A DNA stretch of 15,107 nt from RGIG4140 sp045655105 (GTDB lineage Bacteria; Pseudomonadota; Alphaproteobacteria; CAAHEQ01; UBA3637). Positions 13,528-15,107 of this stretch are shown here, in pieces. The position numbers and the translations under genes are program-made. The DNA lies in the NCBI GenBank assembly GCA_045655105.1, contig JAZOOQ010000047.1, positions 1-15,107 of the forward strand, read 5' to 3'. The notes beneath the pieces are model-generated. The model saw only the letters and a program-made list of their open reading frames with translations. It made no database searches and had not been told where the DNA came from. The stretch's first letter is position 1, and the number at the start of each line of letters is the position of its first letter.

Positions 13528-15101
13528 TTGTTGATTCGCAAAAAGAAATAATTGAGGCTTTGAAAAATCCAAAACTTTATCCTGCGAAATGGAATGTGAA
13601 AGAAGTTTTGGTGGAGCAATCACATATAGCAATTTTGTTTTTGGCTGGGGATTATGTTTTTAAACTAAAAAGAGCTGTTTTGATGACGGACGTTGATTTG
13701 TCAACGCCGCAAAAAAGGCGATTATCTTGTGTTCAAGAAATGAAACGTAGCACTGTATATGCCCCAAATTTAGTTTTAGGTGTTCGATCAGTTAGAAAAC
13801 TTAAAAATGGGCGAATTTGCATTGGTGGTAAAGCAGGGGAAGAAGTTGATACCATCATTGTGATGCATCGGTTTCAAAAAAATGAAATTTTAGGGAATAT
13901 TCTGCCAGATGAATCATTTTCAAGATTTGAAGCAATGGATCTGGCTGAACAATTATCTGATCTTCATTCAAAAGCAAAAACATTTCGTTCAAAGTGGGGG
14001 GCTCAAACTGTTCAAAATATAATTTTAGATACAGAACGTGTTTTAGGTTGTTTTTGCCCATATATTTTTGATCGAAAAAAATTAGACGCTTTGATGAAAA
14101 ATATGCTTAAAAATGTTTTTATTCATTCAAGATTGATTGATTTAAGAAGCAAGAGTGGGCATGTGAAAAAATGTCATGGTGAATTGTTGTTAAGCAATAT
14201 TGCTAAAAAAGAGGGTAGATATTTATTTTTTAGCCCAATTGAATATAATGATCGTTCTGAATCGATTGATACACTTTATGATTTAGCATATCTTTTGATG
14301 GATTTTGAAATGCGAGGGCTTAGAAAGTTAGCAAATATTTTGTTTAACCATTATTTGGCATATATGAATGATGTGGAAGGGTATCCATTATTGCCATTAT
14401 ATCAATCTATGAGAGCTATGTCTCGGGCAGCAATATGTGCAAAAAAAACATTAGTTTTAACTGGAATAGAGAGAAAAGAAGCCGTTAAACGTGCAAGAAG
14501 ATATTTTGATTATGCTTGCGAGTTTATGACACAATATCCGCCTGTTTTAATTGCATGTGGGGGACTATCAGGAAGTGGAAAATCAAGAGTTGCAAGAGAA
14601 ATTGGTGGATTTTTTAATCCAGCTCCTGGTGCTGTGATTTTAAGAGATGATATCGTTAAAAAACAAATTAATGGTTGCCCAATAGATCAGCATTTTGATA
14701 AAGCATTTGATACGCCAGTTATTGAAAAAGTTGTATATGATGTGTTGCGTCAAGAAGCAAAAAAATCTCTTTTAAGTGGATGTACGGTTATTGTTGATGC
14801 TTTGTTTTATGATGAAACGGAGCGAATAAAAATTGAAAACTTGGCAAAAGAATTAAAGGTGCCTTTTGTTTCGTTATGGATGGATGCTCCTTTTGATGTG
14901 CGTTTAGGAAGAGTTCAATCTCGAAAAAGAAATCCTTCTGATGTTCGAACAGAAGAAGATCTTGAAAAACAATTAACTTTAGAAACGGGCAGGGTGACTT
15001 GGCCAAAGATAATAACAGATAAATCTAGAGAAGAAACACTTGCAACTGCGCTTAACTTATTGAAAAAACAATGTCCAAAATGTGTCTTAAACAATAAGTA
15101 A
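13524..15101 (+). CDS. Fused APH-like kinase / P-loop ATPase kinase (COG2187-COG0645 type)
   Basis: This 525-residue cytoplasmic protein belongs to the family annotated as bifunctional aminoglycoside phosphotransferase/ATP-binding protein, whose substrate is unknown. The N-terminal half (about 1-330) follows that family: GDYVFKLKRAV with Lys47/Lys49, then DLSTPQKRRLSCVQEM. Its Brenner-like loop is altered: HGELLLSN (His218, Glu220, Asn225) instead of HGDLHLxN, and FFSPIEYND (Ser237) where relatives have Asp. The C-terminal half is a P-loop kinase with Walker A GLSGSGKS (347-354), LRDDIVKKQI as the substrate-lid start, and VIVDALFYDETERI with an Arg-rich end (RLGRVQSRKRNPSDVR). The ATGA overlap with the metal exporter implies coupled translation. 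Resistance to aminoglycosides should not be inferred. The name comes from fold similarity. Confidence 0.88.
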   Translation: MIVDSQKEIIEALKNPKLYPAKWNVKEVLVEQSHIAILFLAGDYVFKLKRAVLMTDVDLSTPQKRRLSCVQEMKRSTVYAPNLVLGVRSVRKLKNGRICIGGKAGEEVDTIIVMHRFQKNEILGNILPDESFSRFEAMDLAEQLSDLHSKAKTFRSKWGAQTVQNIILDTERVLGCFCPYIFDRKKLDALMKNMLKNVFIHSRLIDLRSKSGHVKKCHGELLLSNIAKKEGRYLFFSPIEYNDRSESIDTLYDLAYLLMDFEMRGLRKLANILFNHYLAYMNDVEGYPLLPLYQSMRAMSRAAICAKKTLVLTGIERKEAVKRARRYFDYACEFMTQYPPVLIACGGLSGSGKSRVAREIGGFFNPAPGAVILRDDIVKKQINGCPIDQHFDKAFDTPVIEKVVYDVLRQEAKKSLLSGCTVIVDALFYDETERIKIENLAKELKVPFVSLWMDAPFDVRLGRVQSRKRNPSDVRTEEDLEKQLTLETGRVTWPKIITDKSREETLATALNLLKKQCPKCVLNNK

Positions 15102-15107
15102 ATCAAT

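Noticed and set aside
13524..15101. Aminoglycoside resistance gene
   Set aside because: The APH similarity is to a broad family of unknown substrate, and key catalytic residues are altered.

Overview
The window looks like part of an AT-rich alphaproteobacterial chromosome. uvrC followed directly by pgsA is a characteristic alphaproteobacterial gene pair. The organism has an outer membrane, shown by an autotransporter with a C-terminal beta-barrel ending in Phe. It uses the standard code: Trp is TGG, and TGA ends at least two genes. The ankyrin-repeat protein and the Pmp-like autotransporter suggest a host-associated lifestyle, for example in a gut or inside cells. That last point is inference, and no species can be named from the sequence alone.

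Layout. The left edge (1-168, +) carries the end of an unlisted membrane protein. Facing it is a leftward two-gene unit (177-2263) encoding an unrecognised secreted protein with five cysteines in the mature chain and, overlapping it by ATGA, an unrecognised single-pass membrane protein. Next on the same strand is a SPOR-tailed D,D-carboxypeptidase (2314-3843). It is divergent from the uvrC-pgsA operon (3951-6618), with two back-to-back promoters in a 107-bp gap. pgsA has an unusual 83-residue Lys-rich N-terminal extension and ends at a clear hairpin terminator.

After an AT-rich gap of about 370 bp comes the accessory-looking part. An ankyrin-repeat protein (+) converges on a 1149-residue autotransporter (-), and the two share one bidirectional terminator. 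The autotransporter carries a 42-bp in-frame tandem repeat in its linker and a dyad over its transcription start. The right end is housekeeping again: a CbpA/DnaJ-type cochaperone (-) is divergent from a FieF-type metal exporter (+). The exporter overlaps by ATGA an APH-like/P-loop kinase fusion protein that ends just before the window edge.

Two kinds of translation start are visible. dacA-like, pgsA, ank, the autotransporter and dnaJ have good Shine-Dalgarno sequences. uvrC and the 443-residue secreted protein (and perhaps fieF) have none, and their ATG sits about 7 nt below a -10 box, as expected for leaderless mRNAs. I found no tRNA, rRNA, insertion sequence or CRISPR array. The most noteworthy items are the histone-like tail on PgsA, the leaderless promoter layout, the ank/autotransporter pair with its operator-like dyad and repeat array, and the two unrecognised secreted or membrane proteins at the left end.
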